Positions 38,521-48,334 of a stretch of 64,000 nt of DNA are shown here, in pieces (position 1 is the first letter of the stretch; each line of letters opens with the position of its first letter). This DNA is from Bacillaceae bacterium OF18-1A (GTDB lineage Bacteria > Bacillota > Bacilli > Bacillales > Bacillaceae_G), in assembly GCA_027694045.1 (NCBI GenBank), contig JAQEWB010000002.1:999162-1063161 (forward strand), written 5' to 3'. A model generated the notes under the pieces. The model was given only the letters and a program-made list of their open reading frames with translations, was not told where the DNA came from and did no database searches. A program made the translations under genes and the position numbers.

Positions 38521-39159
38521 TCACATATGAACAGCTCTTGGCAATTCATAATACATGTTCGTTATACATAGTGCGTGTTCCATCCATTGCTCGATTTCTT
38601 TCGTATACATTTCTAAGAAAAATGTTTCAGATGGAAATGAATGCAGCACTTCTGATATATATTGCGGATATAAAAACGGCATATTCATCATGCCTTTTAA
38701 TTGCGTCATAAACATCGTAAAAGATACTTTTTGAAACTCTTGTTTCATTTGTCCTTGTCTAATAATTTGCTCTATATAATATCTTTCTTTAGAAAAATAA
38801 ATAGTCATCACTTCACGAATTAATGTCGTATCAAGCGAAAGTTCTCGGTAGAAGAAACGTGTCAGTTCTCTATTATCAAATTGATATCGTAAAATCCCGC
38901 GCACCATTTGCACCATCACATCTTTAGCCGACAAATACTCTCTCTGTTCAAATACTGTTTCAATCACATGAATATATCCTTCTAAAAAATCAGTAATAAG
39001 CTGTTCTAATAAACCTTGCTTCCCAGCAAAATAATATGAAATATTCGCTACATTCACATCCGCTCGCTTTGCAATGTCCCGCACCGATGTTCCGTCATAA
39101 CCTTTCGTATTAAACAACGATATTGCCGCATCAATTACTTTTTGTTTCGTCTGCTTCAT
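38521..39159 (-). CDS. refZ: TetR-family regulator RefZ
   Basis: A 212-residue protein: TetR HTH (about 8-52, TSVRDIAKRADVNVANISYYFAGKQGLLEQL) and a helical ligand/dimer domain. The position between ezrA and the fRMsr gene matches B. subtilis yttP (refZ), whose product binds sites near the origin and affects FtsZ and chromosome capture at sporulation. Start at MKQTKQK after AGGGGAAGTGAG; the in-frame GTG six codons upstream lacks its own site. Confidence 0.85.
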   Translation of the reverse strand: MKQTKQKVIDAAISLFNTKGYDGTSVRDIAKRADVNVANISYYFAGKQGLLEQLITDFLEGYIHVIETVFEQREYLSAKDVMVQMVRGILRYQFDNRELTRFFYRELSLDTTLIREVMTIYFSKERYYIEQIIRQGQMKQEFQKVSFTMFMTQLKGMMNMPFLYPQYISEVLHSFPSETFFLEMYTKEIEQWMEHALCITNMYYELPRAVHM

Positions 39160-39306
39160 GCGCTCACTTCCCCTCACTGAACAGCTATAGTTTAAATTTC
39201 TTGACTTTTAAGACAAATTCCTTTAATTTTCTATCGACAAAGTCATGTGAAATACATCGTATTTTGCTATTTTTTTACACATATCGATATAAAAGGAGTT
39301 GTTTCC

Positions 39307-39786
39307 ATGTTTACTAAAGAAAGTTATGCAGGATCTCGCGTGCAGCAATACGAGACAGTAATTAAGCAACTGGATGCATTATTAACTGGCGAATCAAACG
39401 TAGTCGCAAACTTATCAAATGCGTCCGCATTATTAAACCAATTTTTAGATCGCGTTAATTGGGTTGGCTTTTATGTAACAGAAGGAAATCAACTTGTTCT
39501 TGGACCTTTCCAAGGAATGCCTGCTTGCGTACGTATTCCATTCGGCCGAGGTGTTTGCGGCGTAGCAGCTGAAACAAAAACAACGCAGCTTGTAGCTGAC
39601 GTTCACCAATTCCCAGGACATATTGCCTGCGACAGTGCTTCTAATTCAGAAATCGTTGTACCGATTATGAAAGAAGGTAATGTCATCGGTGTGCTTGATA
39701 TTGATAGTCCTGAAAAAAATCGTTTCGACGAAGTAGACCAGCACTATTTAGAAAAATTTGTGGAAACACTCCTAAAACATATGTAA
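39307..39786 (+). CDS. msrC: Free methionine-(R)-sulfoxide reductase (GAF domain, YtsP)
   Basis: A 159-residue GAF-domain enzyme reducing free Met-R-sulfoxide. The three conserved cysteines (Cys74, Cys84, Cys108) occur in MPACVRIPFGRGVCG and HIACDS with the spacing of E. coli fRMsr (84/94/118). Conserved ASALLNQFLDRVNWVGFY and EIVVPI also fit. AAAGGAG precedes the ATG. The adjacent convergent gene also acts on methionine. Confidence 0.93.
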   Translation: MFTKESYAGSRVQQYETVIKQLDALLTGESNVVANLSNASALLNQFLDRVNWVGFYVTEGNQLVLGPFQGMPACVRIPFGRGVCGVAAETKTTQLVADVHQFPGHIACDSASNSEIVVPIMKEGNVIGVLDIDSPEKNRFDEVDQHYLEKFVETLLKHM

Positions 39787-39790
39787 AAAG

Positions 39791-39851
39791 AAAAGAGTGG
39801 GTTATCGATTCAGTACGTTATGTACGAAAGCGATAGCCCACTCTTTTTTAC
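39791..39851 (+). terminator. Long bidirectional terminator
   Basis: AAAAGAGTGGGTTATCG / CGATAGCCCACTCTTTT, a long stem with an inner small palindrome CGTAC/GTACG. Confidence 0.85.
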
Positions 39852-41026
39852 TGATTACTAACAGTAGATATTCTCTCGAGCGCCTGCTCTAAATCGGAAA
39901 TGATATCTTCCCACGATTCTAAACCGACAGATAAGCGTATTAAATTATCAAAAATGCCCATTTCTTTTCTTAGTTCAGCTGGAATCGCAGCGTGCGTCAT
40001 CGTTGCTGGATGCTGAATTAATGTTTCTGTATCTCCTAAACTTACGGCGATCGTAATAAAATGAAGGTCATTAATAAACGCTTGTGTTTCCTCTTTTCCA
40101 CCTTTTACTGAAAATGAAATAACACCGCCGCCTCTTTTCATTTGGCGATCTGCTACATCCCCTTCTGGATACCAAACACCTTCCACCGCATCATGATTTT
40201 TTAGGAACGATACAATTTTCTCTGCATTATCACAATGGCGATCCATTCTTACCGCCAACGTCTTTAATCCGCGTAACAATAACCACGCATCAAACGGCGC
40301 CATAATACCACCGATATCTTTTCGCATCGGGCGAATTTTGTCAGCTAACGCTTTCGTTTTACAAATTGTTACACCCGCTACAACATCACCGTGTCCCCCA
40401 ATATATTTTGTCGCACTATGCACAACAGCGTCACAGCCAAGTTCAAGCGGTCTTTGTAAGTAAGGTGAACAAAACGTATTATCAACAATAACAAGCAAAT
40501 TACTTCGCTTTGCAACCCGAATAACTTGCTTTAAATCAATTAATTTCATCGTTGGATTAATCGGCGTTTCAACGAAAATAAGCTTTGTATTTGGACGAAT
40601 CTTGCTTCCAAGATCCTCTTCTGTCTCCATATCACAAAACGAATGTGTAATCATAAACTTCTCTTCTAACACTTCTAAAAAACCGTAAGTACATCCGTAT
40701 AATCCATTTGAACAAATAATATGATCTCCAGCCTTTAGAAAACCAATTAAAGTTGCTGAAATGGCCGCCATACCAGATCCGAAGGCAAGCGCTTCTTCTC
40801 CTCCTTCTAACACCGCCATACGCTCTTCAAATAAATTCACAGTCGGATTGCCCAGTCTTGAGTAAATATAAGATGGATCCATTCCCGCAAAACTCGCCTC
40901 TCCTTGCTGCGCAGTCTCAAATGTAAATGTAGACGTTTGAAATAACGGTGGTGTTAAACTTCCTTTATGTTCCTCAGATGTATAACCGTGATGAATTAAC
41001 GCTGTCTCTATATGCTTCTTTTTCAT
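39848..41026 (-). CDS. megL: Methionine gamma-lyase
   Basis: A 392-residue trans-sulfuration PLP enzyme. The PLP lysine is in HSATKYIGGHGDVVAG (about 205); YSRLGNPT supplies phosphate contacts. LYGCTYGF (Tyr110, Cys112) carries the cysteine that separates methionine gamma-lyases from cystathionine gamma-synthases. It converts methionine to methanethiol, 2-oxobutyrate and ammonia. A cystathionine lyase activity cannot be excluded. A weak cre-like sequence lies upstream at 41101-41114. Confidence 0.85.
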   Translation of the reverse strand: MKKKHIETALIHHGYTSEEHKGSLTPPLFQTSTFTFETAQQGEASFAGMDPSYIYSRLGNPTVNLFEERMAVLEGGEEALAFGSGMAAISATLIGFLKAGDHIICSNGLYGCTYGFLEVLEEKFMITHSFCDMETEEDLGSKIRPNTKLIFVETPINPTMKLIDLKQVIRVAKRSNLLVIVDNTFCSPYLQRPLELGCDAVVHSATKYIGGHGDVVAGVTICKTKALADKIRPMRKDIGGIMAPFDAWLLLRGLKTLAVRMDRHCDNAEKIVSFLKNHDAVEGVWYPEGDVADRQMKRGGGVISFSVKGGKEETQAFINDLHFITIAVSLGDTETLIQHPATMTHAAIPAELRKEMGIFDNLIRLSVGLESWEDIISDLEQALERISTVSNQ

Positions 41027-41203
41027 AAAAACATCCCCTTTTATGTTTTTACTGCCGCATATTCATCAATAAAAATTTGATGAACGTTTACTTTATTTTA
41101 TGTAAGCGTTTTACTTATGTTTCTACTCTCTTCTTTCATGTCGTTTTAAATTCCTTCTTGCTAATTTCCAAAATTTATATGCATAAAACAAAAACGTACT
41201 CGC

Positions 41204-41232
41204 TTGACGAAAGTGTATGTAAAAGATATAAT
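41204..41232 (+). promoter_or_regulatory. Sigma-A promoter of rpsD
   Basis: TTGACG, 17 bases, TATAAT: a near-consensus promoter about 190 bases upstream of rpsD. Confidence 0.85.
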
Positions 41233-41239
41233 AGCGTTT

Positions 41240-41412
41240 GTGTAAAATAAAAAGGCAGCCTTGTAATGTGAGTTTATCGTTTGTATTTTGTTCCTCTACG
41301 GAGGTGTATCTCGTAACTCCCTGCTGCTGGAGCGAAGGTACATGAAAACAAAATGCCCGTAAATATCGATTACGTCTGTTTTTATTTTACGTAAATAAAA
41401 ACATTTTAAAGG
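41240..41412 (+). ncRNA. rpsD leader RNA (S4 autoregulatory leader)
   Basis: About 170 transcribed non-coding bases precede rpsD. They contain complementary strings such as TATTTTGTT with AACAAAATG, and CTACGGAGGTG with a compact GC-rich core. In B. subtilis the rpsD leader binds ribosomal protein S4 for feedback control; assignment here rests on position, size and foldability. Confidence 0.6.
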
Positions 41413-41423
41413 AGGAGTCAACT

Positions 41424-42026
41424 ATGGCTCGTTATACAGGTCCAGCTTGGAAACTGTCTCGTCGTCTTGGAATCTCTCTAAGCGGCACAGGAAAAGAATT
41501 AGAAAAACGCCCTTACGCACCAGGTCCTCACGGTCCTAACCAACGTAAGAAACTTTCAGAATACGGTTTACAATTACAAGAGAAACAAAAACTTCGTCAC
41601 ATGTACGGCATGACTGAGCGTCAATTCCGTCGCACATTTGACCAAGCAGGTAAAATGCCTGGTAAGCACGGCGAAAACTTCATGATCCTTCTTGAAGCTC
41701 GTCTTGACAACTTAGTTTACCGTATGGGTCTTGCTCGCACTCGTCGTGCAGCTCGCCAATTAGTAAACCACGGTCACATCATGGTTGATGGCGCTCGCGT
41801 AGATATCCCATCTTACCGTGTAAAACCTGGTCAAACAATCAGCGTTCGCGAAAAATCTAACAACCTTGTTGTTGTTAAAGAAGCGATCGAAGTTAACAAC
41901 TTCGTACCAGAATACTTAACTTTCGATGCTGACAAATTAGAAGCTACTTACACTCGTCACGCTGAGCGTGCTGAGTTACCAGCTGAAATCAACGAAGCAT
42001 TAATCGTAGAGTTCTACTCTCGTTAA
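41424..42026 (+). CDS. rpsD: 30S ribosomal protein S4
   Basis: A 200-residue primary rRNA-binding protein. [29 protein letters not shown] at the N-terminus is of the zinc-less type (no CxxC). The S4 RNA-binding domain spans about 92-155 ([31 protein letters not shown]). AAAGGAGGAG precedes the ATG. Codon use is strongly biased, as expected. Monogenic in Bacillus, outside the main ribosomal clusters. Confidence 0.98.
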
Positions 42027-42030
42027 TGAC

Positions 42031-42060
42031 AAAAAGCCAATCCTGTGGATTGGCTTTTTT
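42031..42060 (+). terminator. Terminator of rpsD
   Basis: AAAAAGCCAATCC / GGATTGGCTTTTTT. Confidence 0.92.
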
Positions 42061-42080
42061 CGTTTATATATAAAATAAAG

Positions 42081-42209
42081 TTATTTATTTTCCTCTTTCT
42101 GAACATATACATAAGCATCTTTCTGCTCTTTATGTACATCCACCTTCGTGTTCTCTGCAAGCTGACCCGCATTTAGCAAAGAAAAAATAATGAGCGCTTC
42201 TAGTGACAT
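42081..42209 (-). CDS. Small protein of unknown function (42 aa)
   Basis: ATG at 42207-42209 on the minus strand, with AAAGGAGTGG upstream (spacing somewhat long). It encodes MSLEALIIFSLLNAGQLAEN, then a charged tail (KVDVHKEQKDAYVYVQKEENK). A short hydrophobic start and acidic/basic tail suggest a membrane-associated microprotein. No family recognised. Confidence 0.55.
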   Translation of the reverse strand: MSLEALIIFSLLNAGQLAENTKVDVHKEQKDAYVYVQKEENK

Positions 42210-42396
42210 TTCGTTTTACCACTCCTTTCTATTTGTTATACGTTTATCATACCGCTTACATGTGATTTCCGTATGAACTCGAAAAGGAGATTACAACAAA
42301 AAGTTACAGATCTATTAACTGTATTTTATCCCCAAAATAGTTTATTAAAGTACATTCTTACGATATAATAACCAGAAAATGGGGGTGTAATTCATT

Positions 42397-42699
42397 TTGA
42401 CAATAAACCAAATGGTTCAATTCGGTAGTGCGTTTATGCTGTTTATCACTTCAGCTTTCATTAGTTGGTATCAAGGAAGTAACCTAATAGACTCTCCTGA
42501 TGAATGGAAATATAGCGCGAAGTTTACGAATTATTTTAAGGGATATGTTTCACATTATGACGATATTTATCAAATTGATTTCTTTATATATGCGGCAAAG
42601 TTTTATCCAACAGCATTTGTCATTATGCTAGTTAGTTTACTTTATATGCTCGTATTGACTCTCCATATCTTATTTAAAAGAAATCGTGAGACAGTTTAA
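42397..42699 (+). CDS. DUF4306-like two-span membrane protein (YjdJ type)
   Basis: A 100-residue protein starting with TTG after GGGGGTG. Membrane segments at about 5-24 and 68-92; between them the conserved-looking SWYQGSNLIDSPDEWKYSAKFTNYF, which resembles the SWYEGS...EWKYS pattern of B. subtilis YjdJ (DUF4306). Function unknown. Confidence 0.65.
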   Translation: MTINQMVQFGSAFMLFITSAFISWYQGSNLIDSPDEWKYSAKFTNYFKGYVSHYDDIYQIDFFIYAAKFYPTAFVIMLVSLLYMLVLTLHILFKRNRETV

Positions 42700-42713
42700 A
42701 TGCATACATAAAA

Positions 42714-42750
42714 AAACCCGAATCATTGACTTTTCAGCCGATAATTCGGG
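42714..42750 (+). terminator. Bidirectional terminator
   Basis: CCCGAATCAT / ATAATTCGGG with A/T flanks, between the DUF4306 gene and tyrS. Confidence 0.75.
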
Positions 42751-42767
42751 GTACGATTCGTTTCTTA

Positions 42768-44027
<1,260 letters not shown>

Positions 44028-44076
44028 CTACATACTCTCCTTTAAGTTCATTACTGGCGTGAAGGTTGAAAACATA

Positions 44077-44109
44077 AAAAAATCGCCCCTTCAAATAAGG
44101 GACGATTTT
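44077..44109 (-). terminator. T-box terminator of tyrS
   Basis: Minus strand AAAATCGTCCC / GGGGCGATTTT followed by TTTT; it forms when tRNA-Tyr is charged. Confidence 0.88.
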
Positions 44110-44340
44110 GATTATCGCGTTACCACCCTAGTTGCAGACAAAAAAAGTCTACCACCTTATTTACATAACGGCTTAACACCGTCTTTTCCCTTTTGAATAC
44201 AATTCAATCGAAAAAAGATGCTCTAGGGGTGTAATTCACGATCATCTATGTGCTGATTTTCACCGACCATCAGCTCTCTAAAACAGGGAAATGATCACTA
44301 CTTCTCCCTTTCCACGCTCAATTATTCATATACTTTTCTT
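44077..44340 (-). promoter_or_regulatory. T-box riboswitch (tRNA-Tyr) upstream of tyrS
   Basis: The minus strand contains the T-box AGGGTGGTAACGCG (44116-44129), which pairs with the free CCA end and competes with the terminator. The stem I region has AGAGAGCTGATGGTCGGTGAAAA-type apical sequence and a specifier loop GAATTACACC whose TAC codon (44231-44233) is tyrosine. This explains the 360-base gap before tyrS. Confidence 0.93.
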
Positions 44341-44387
44341 TATATCATTATTTACTAGTATGTGTCAAATTGAAGAAAATAGGAGAA

Positions 44388-44966
44388 TTAATTCGAATTA
44401 TAAAAGTCTTTTACGTTATAAAAATTATTGAATTCTTCTTTCGTTCCTTTTGTAAATTCCATTCTTCCTGAAGCTGTATCTTCTGGACTAAAATAATACA
44501 GCGTTCCACCTTTTAATTCTAATGTTACCATTACATTCTTCCCGCGATCAGTCACATAGAAATTGACAGTATTTCGTTTCTGGTTGACTACATTTCCTTG
44601 AATAACTTTTTCTTTTCTCCCTTTGTCGTAGAAGACCATTTCAATATACTCATCGTTCATTTCTCGAATTTGAATATAGTTATGGTACTTTTCCGTATAC
44701 CAATAACCTTTCATTTTATTAAACGGTGATGAATTCATGTAAATAAGAACGATACTACTAATAATCATTAAGAGAGCAAGTAAACCTTTTTTCAATGATT
44801 TCTTCTCCCATAGCATAGCTAATTTGCTCTTTACAGGTACTGCTTCCTTGCTATCTACTTCAGCCACGAAATCATCTTTTCTTACTTTTTCTACATTATG
44901 ACCACACCCATTACAGTAATTATCATAATCTCGAATTTTCCTTCCACAATTAGAACAATGTCTCAC
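44388..44966 (-). CDS. Zinc-ribbon membrane protein of unknown function
   Basis: A 192-residue protein: N-terminal zinc ribbon CSNCGRKIRDYDNYCNGCG (four Cys), a linker, one membrane segment (about residues 62-80, GLLALLMIISSIVLIYM) and an extracytoplasmic beta-rich domain (MKGYWYTEKYHNYIQI...). GTG is the likely start (MRHCSNCG), with GAGGTAGG just upstream; the ATG eight codons earlier precedes that site. Similar zinc-ribbon/TM proteins are common in bacilli, roles unknown. Confidence 0.7.
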   Translation of the reverse strand: MRHCSNCGRKIRDYDNYCNGCGHNVEKVRKDDFVAEVDSKEAVPVKSKLAMLWEKKSLKKGLLALLMIISSIVLIYMNSSPFNKMKGYWYTEKYHNYIQIREMNDEYIEMVFYDKGRKEKVIQGNVVNQKRNTVNFYVTDRGKNVMVTLELKGGTLYYFSPEDTASGRMEFTKGTKEEFNNFYNVKDFYNSN

Positions 44967-45060
44967 TTCGCCTACCTCTATTCCGTACATTATTTTCCAA
45001 CAAACATTAATATATTATCATAAAAGAACGTAAAAAATAGAGTAATATTTTCCAAAACAA

Positions 45061-45139
45061 AAACATACCGTTTTCGAATTCGGTATGTTTTTCACTTAAA
45101 CGAATAAAAAAGGCCTGAACGTTTTTCGTTCAGACCTTT
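45061..45139 (-). terminator. Tandem terminators of acsA
   Basis: Minus strand AAAGGTCTGAACG / CGTTCAGGCC(T) hairpin (45107-45139), then a second AAACATACCG / CGGTATGTTT (45061-45090). Confidence 0.8.
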
Positions 45140-45144
45140 CTCAC

Positions 45145-46863
45145 TTAATCTTCCATCGTCGATAAGTCACCTGTCGGTAAGTTCAGCTCCCACGCTTTTA
45201 ATACACGGCGCATAATTTTACCACTTCTCGTTTTCGGTAATTTATCTTTAAATTCAATTTGTCTTGGCGCTGCATGAGCGGCTAAGCCTTTCTTTACAAA
45301 TTGACGAATTTCTTCTTTTAATTCTTCAGATGGTTCGTATCCCGCACGAAGCGCGATAAATGCTTTAATGATTTCCCCGCGAACTGGATCAGGAATACCA
45401 ATTACACCAGCTTCTGCAACAGCAGCGTGCTCGATTAGTTTACTTTCTACTTCAAACGGACCAACGCGCTCACCTGATGTCATAATTACATCATCAATAC
45501 GTCCTTGGAACCAGAAGTATCCATCTTCATCCATATACGCTGAGTCACCCGATACGTACCAATCTCCTGGCATAAAGTAAGACTCGTACTTTTGCTTGTT
45601 ATTCCAGATTCCACGCATCATAGCTGGCCAACCTTTACCAATCGCTAAATTCCCCATTGTATATGGAGGTACTTCATTTCCTTCATTATCAACAATCGCA
45701 GCTTTCACACCTGGAATTGGTTTACCCATTGAACCTGGACGAATTTCCATACAAGGGTAGTTACAAATAACTTGTCCACCTGTTTCTGTCATCCACCACG
45801 TATCATGAATACGAAGTCCAAATGCGTTCATACCCCAGCGAATTACTTCTGGATTTAACGGTTCACCAACGCTTAACACGTGACGAACTTGTGATAAATC
45901 ATATTTTTTAATCGCATCTTGTCCAGCACCCATTAACATACGGAACGCTGTTGGCGCGCTATACCAAACTGTTACACCGTAATCTTGCAGTGCTTCATAC
46001 CACGCTTCTGGACTAAATCGTCCACCTAAAATAACATTTGACGCTCCGACTAACCACGGTGCAAAAATACCGTAAGCCGTTCCTGTTACCCAGCCTGGAT
46101 CAGCTGTGCACCAATATACGTCATCTTCTTTTAAGTCTAGCACCCATTTTGCAGTTTGATAGTGCTGCACCATTGCATTTTGCGCATGTAGAACGCCTTT
46201 TGGTTTACCAGTAGAACCAGAAGTGTAATGTAGAATTAAACCATCTTCACGGCCTAACCATTCGATATGTAATTCTTTTGAAGCTTGTTCAAATAAAGGA
46301 TTGAACGCTACCGTTTTACCGCCTTCTTCTACGTTATCTCCTACAAGGAAGATTGTTTTTAAAGCAGGTAAATCATTTAATGGTACACGCTCTAACAATT
46401 CAGGCGTTGTAATTAACACCTTCGCTTCGCTATCTTCTAATCGATCGCGAACGGCACCTTCCATAAACGCTTCAAATAGTGGTCCAACAATCGCACCTAA
46501 TTTTACTGCACCTAAAAGCGCGAAATATAATTCTGGAGAACGCGGCATAAAAATAAAAACGCGATCGCCTTTTTCAACATCGCCATAATTTTTCAGGACA
46601 TTTCCTGCTTTATTAGAAAAATCCTTCATTTCCTTAAATGTATATTTCTCTTTTCGCGATCCATCTTGATAATAAAGAGCTACTTTATTTTTACGATCGG
46701 ATTTCGCATGCTTATCAATTGCTTCATACGCCATATTTACTCGGCCTGTTTCATTCCAAGTAAAATTCTTATTAACCTCTTCCCAGTTAAAATTCGCGTA
46801 TGCTTCTTCATAATTCGGCAAATTATTTTTTCCTTTAATGACAGGAAGCGTTTCTACTTTCAT
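45145..46863 (-). CDS. acsA: Acetyl-CoA synthetase (AMP-forming)
   Basis: A 572-residue enzyme, the same length as B. subtilis AcsA. Motifs: LHYTSGSTGKPKGVLHAQ (about 208-225), DTWWMTETGGQ (about 355), WYVSGDSAYMDEDGYFWFQGRIDDVI (about 430-455) and the catalytic Lys in PKTRSGKIMRRVL (about 549). Acetylation of that Lys by AcuA switches it off, and AcuC reverses this. It is divergent from acuABC, the conserved control module. Confidence 0.96.
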   Translation of the reverse strand: MKVETLPVIKGKNNLPNYEEAYANFNWEEVNKNFTWNETGRVNMAYEAIDKHAKSDRKNKVALYYQDGSRKEKYTFKEMKDFSNKAGNVLKNYGDVEKGDRVFIFMPRSPELYFALLGAVKLGAIVGPLFEAFMEGAVRDRLEDSEAKVLITTPELLERVPLNDLPALKTIFLVGDNVEEGGKTVAFNPLFEQASKELHIEWLGREDGLILHYTSGSTGKPKGVLHAQNAMVQHYQTAKWVLDLKEDDVYWCTADPGWVTGTAYGIFAPWLVGASNVILGGRFSPEAWYEALQDYGVTVWYSAPTAFRMLMGAGQDAIKKYDLSQVRHVLSVGEPLNPEVIRWGMNAFGLRIHDTWWMTETGGQVICNYPCMEIRPGSMGKPIPGVKAAIVDNEGNEVPPYTMGNLAIGKGWPAMMRGIWNNKQKYESYFMPGDWYVSGDSAYMDEDGYFWFQGRIDDVIMTSGERVGPFEVESKLIEHAAVAEAGVIGIPDPVRGEIIKAFIALRAGYEPSEELKEEIRQFVKKGLAAHAAPRQIEFKDKLPKTRSGKIMRRVLKAWELNLPTGDLSTMED

Positions 46864-47039
46864 ACTTTACATCCCCCTCCTATGTATTCTATTATCTATT
46901 ATAATAACATTATTTAAAATTTTCAGTATATTTGTTGATTTTTAGACAAATTTTTAATGACAAAATTCGATTCACATCGCATATATTATAAAGTACGATA
47001 TGAATAGATTCACAAACCCTCAAGGTGGTGAGCAATACA

Positions 47040-47672
47040 TTGATTCATAAAAAAATATATAATGCTAGAAACTTAAAAACAGCGAAAGGCACTTTAATTA
47101 TTGAAGGTCCTGTCTCTACACATAACTTAGAAATGTATGAATTTCATCCAGATTTAGTTGCGTTTCGTCCTGCTGAACAGCAATATAAAGCAATTGTCGA
47201 AATTTCTAAATTACCAGAAGCTCGTCTCATTATTGCTAGGCATGACCAAACGATCGTTGGATATGTTACATACTTATATCCTGATCCGCTCGAGCGATGG
47301 TCAGAAGGAAAAATGGAAGACTTAATTGAGCTCGGGGCAATTGAAGTCGTCCCAGCCTTCCGCGGATGCGCTGTCGGAAAAAACTTATTGGAAGTTTCCA
47401 TGATGGACGATCATATGGAAGATTACATTATATTGACGACTGAATATTATTGGCACTGGGATTTAAAACAAACAGGCCTAAATGTTTGGGAATACCGAAA
47501 AGTAATGGAAAAGATGATGAATGCTGGTGGTTTACAGTGGATGGCGACAGATGATCCTGAAATTTGTTCCCATCCTGCCAACTGTTTAATGGTCCGCATC
47601 GGTAAACGTGTTGATACAGATTCTATTCAGGCGTTCGACCGTCTACGTTTTCACAATCGTTTTATGTATTAA
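47040..47672 (+). CDS. acuA: Protein acetyltransferase AcuA (acts on AcsA)
   Basis: A 210-residue GNAT enzyme, exactly the usual AcuA length if the TTG at 47040 is the start, about eight bases after AAGGTGGTGA; an in-frame GTG at 47025 overlaps that site. The acetyl-CoA motif is VVPAFRGCAVGKNLLEVSM (about 103-121). It acetylates the catalytic lysine of AcsA. First gene of acuABC. Confidence 0.93.
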   Translation: MIHKKIYNARNLKTAKGTLIIEGPVSTHNLEMYEFHPDLVAFRPAEQQYKAIVEISKLPEARLIIARHDQTIVGYVTYLYPDPLERWSEGKMEDLIELGAIEVVPAFRGCAVGKNLLEVSMMDDHMEDYIILTTEYYWHWDLKQTGLNVWEYRKVMEKMMNAGGLQWMATDDPEICSHPANCLMVRIGKRVDTDSIQAFDRLRFHNRFMY

Positions 47673-47689
47673 TAAAGGGGGCAACTGGA

Positions 47690-48334
47690 ATGATTGTAGA
47701 AGAAATTATGAATCAAAATGTAGTTACACTACATCCAAACGATACAATCGAAACAGCAATCCGAACGATACGTACGAAAGGCATTCGGCACATTCCAATT
47801 GTCGATCAAAATAATTATGTCGTAGGCATTATTTCTGATCGGGATGTAAGAGATGCAAGTCCGTCTATTTTAGATGAACAAGTTTCACTCGATATGCTGA
47901 AGCAACCGCTCGAACTTATTATGAAACATCCTGTTATGACTTGTCATCCTCTCGATTTCGTTGAGGAAATTGCGACTTTATTTTTCGAAAATAAAATTGG
48001 CTGTCTTCCTGTTACAAAGGCTGGGAAGTTAGTTGGAATCATTTCTGAATCTACTGTACTACACACGTTAGTGAAATTAACAGGAGCACATCAACCTAGT
48101 TCACAAATTGAAATTCAAGTAAAAAATGAACTTGGTATTCTCGGAAAAGTAGTTGCTATTTTTAGCGATTTACAAATAAATATCGTAAGCGTTCTCGTCT
48201 ATCCAGCAAAAGACGAAAATGATAAAGTACTCGTTTTCCGCATTCAAACGATGAATCCTCTAAAAGTGATTGACGCTCTTGAAGCAGAGGGCTACCGCGT
48301 TTTATGGCCAAATATCATGGGGATGCAAGCATGA
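47690..48334 (+). CDS. acuB: AcuB: two CBS domains plus ACT domain
   Basis: A 214-residue protein: CBS pair at about 1-130 (MNQNVVTLHPNDTIETAIRTIRTKGIRHIPIVD; GCLPVTKAGKLVGIISE) and an ACT domain (about 140-210, VKNELGILGKVVAIFSDLQINIVSVLVY). Probably a ligand-sensing regulator of acetoin/acetate use; its molecular role is not established. It is 15 bases after acuA and overlaps acuC by four bases. Confidence 0.93.
   Translation: MIVEEIMNQNVVTLHPNDTIETAIRTIRTKGIRHIPIVDQNNYVVGIISDRDVRDASPSILDEQVSLDMLKQPLELIMKHPVMTCHPLDFVEEIATLFFENKIGCLPVTKAGKLVGIISESTVLHTLVKLTGAHQPSSQIEIQVKNELGILGKVVAIFSDLQINIVSVLVYPAKDENDKVLVFRIQTMNPLKVIDALEAEGYRVLWPNIMGMQA

Noticed and set aside
46864..47039. Search for a cre site between acsA and acuA
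   Set aside because: Expected from B. subtilis, but no sequence with the CG-centred consensus was found in this AT-rich gap.
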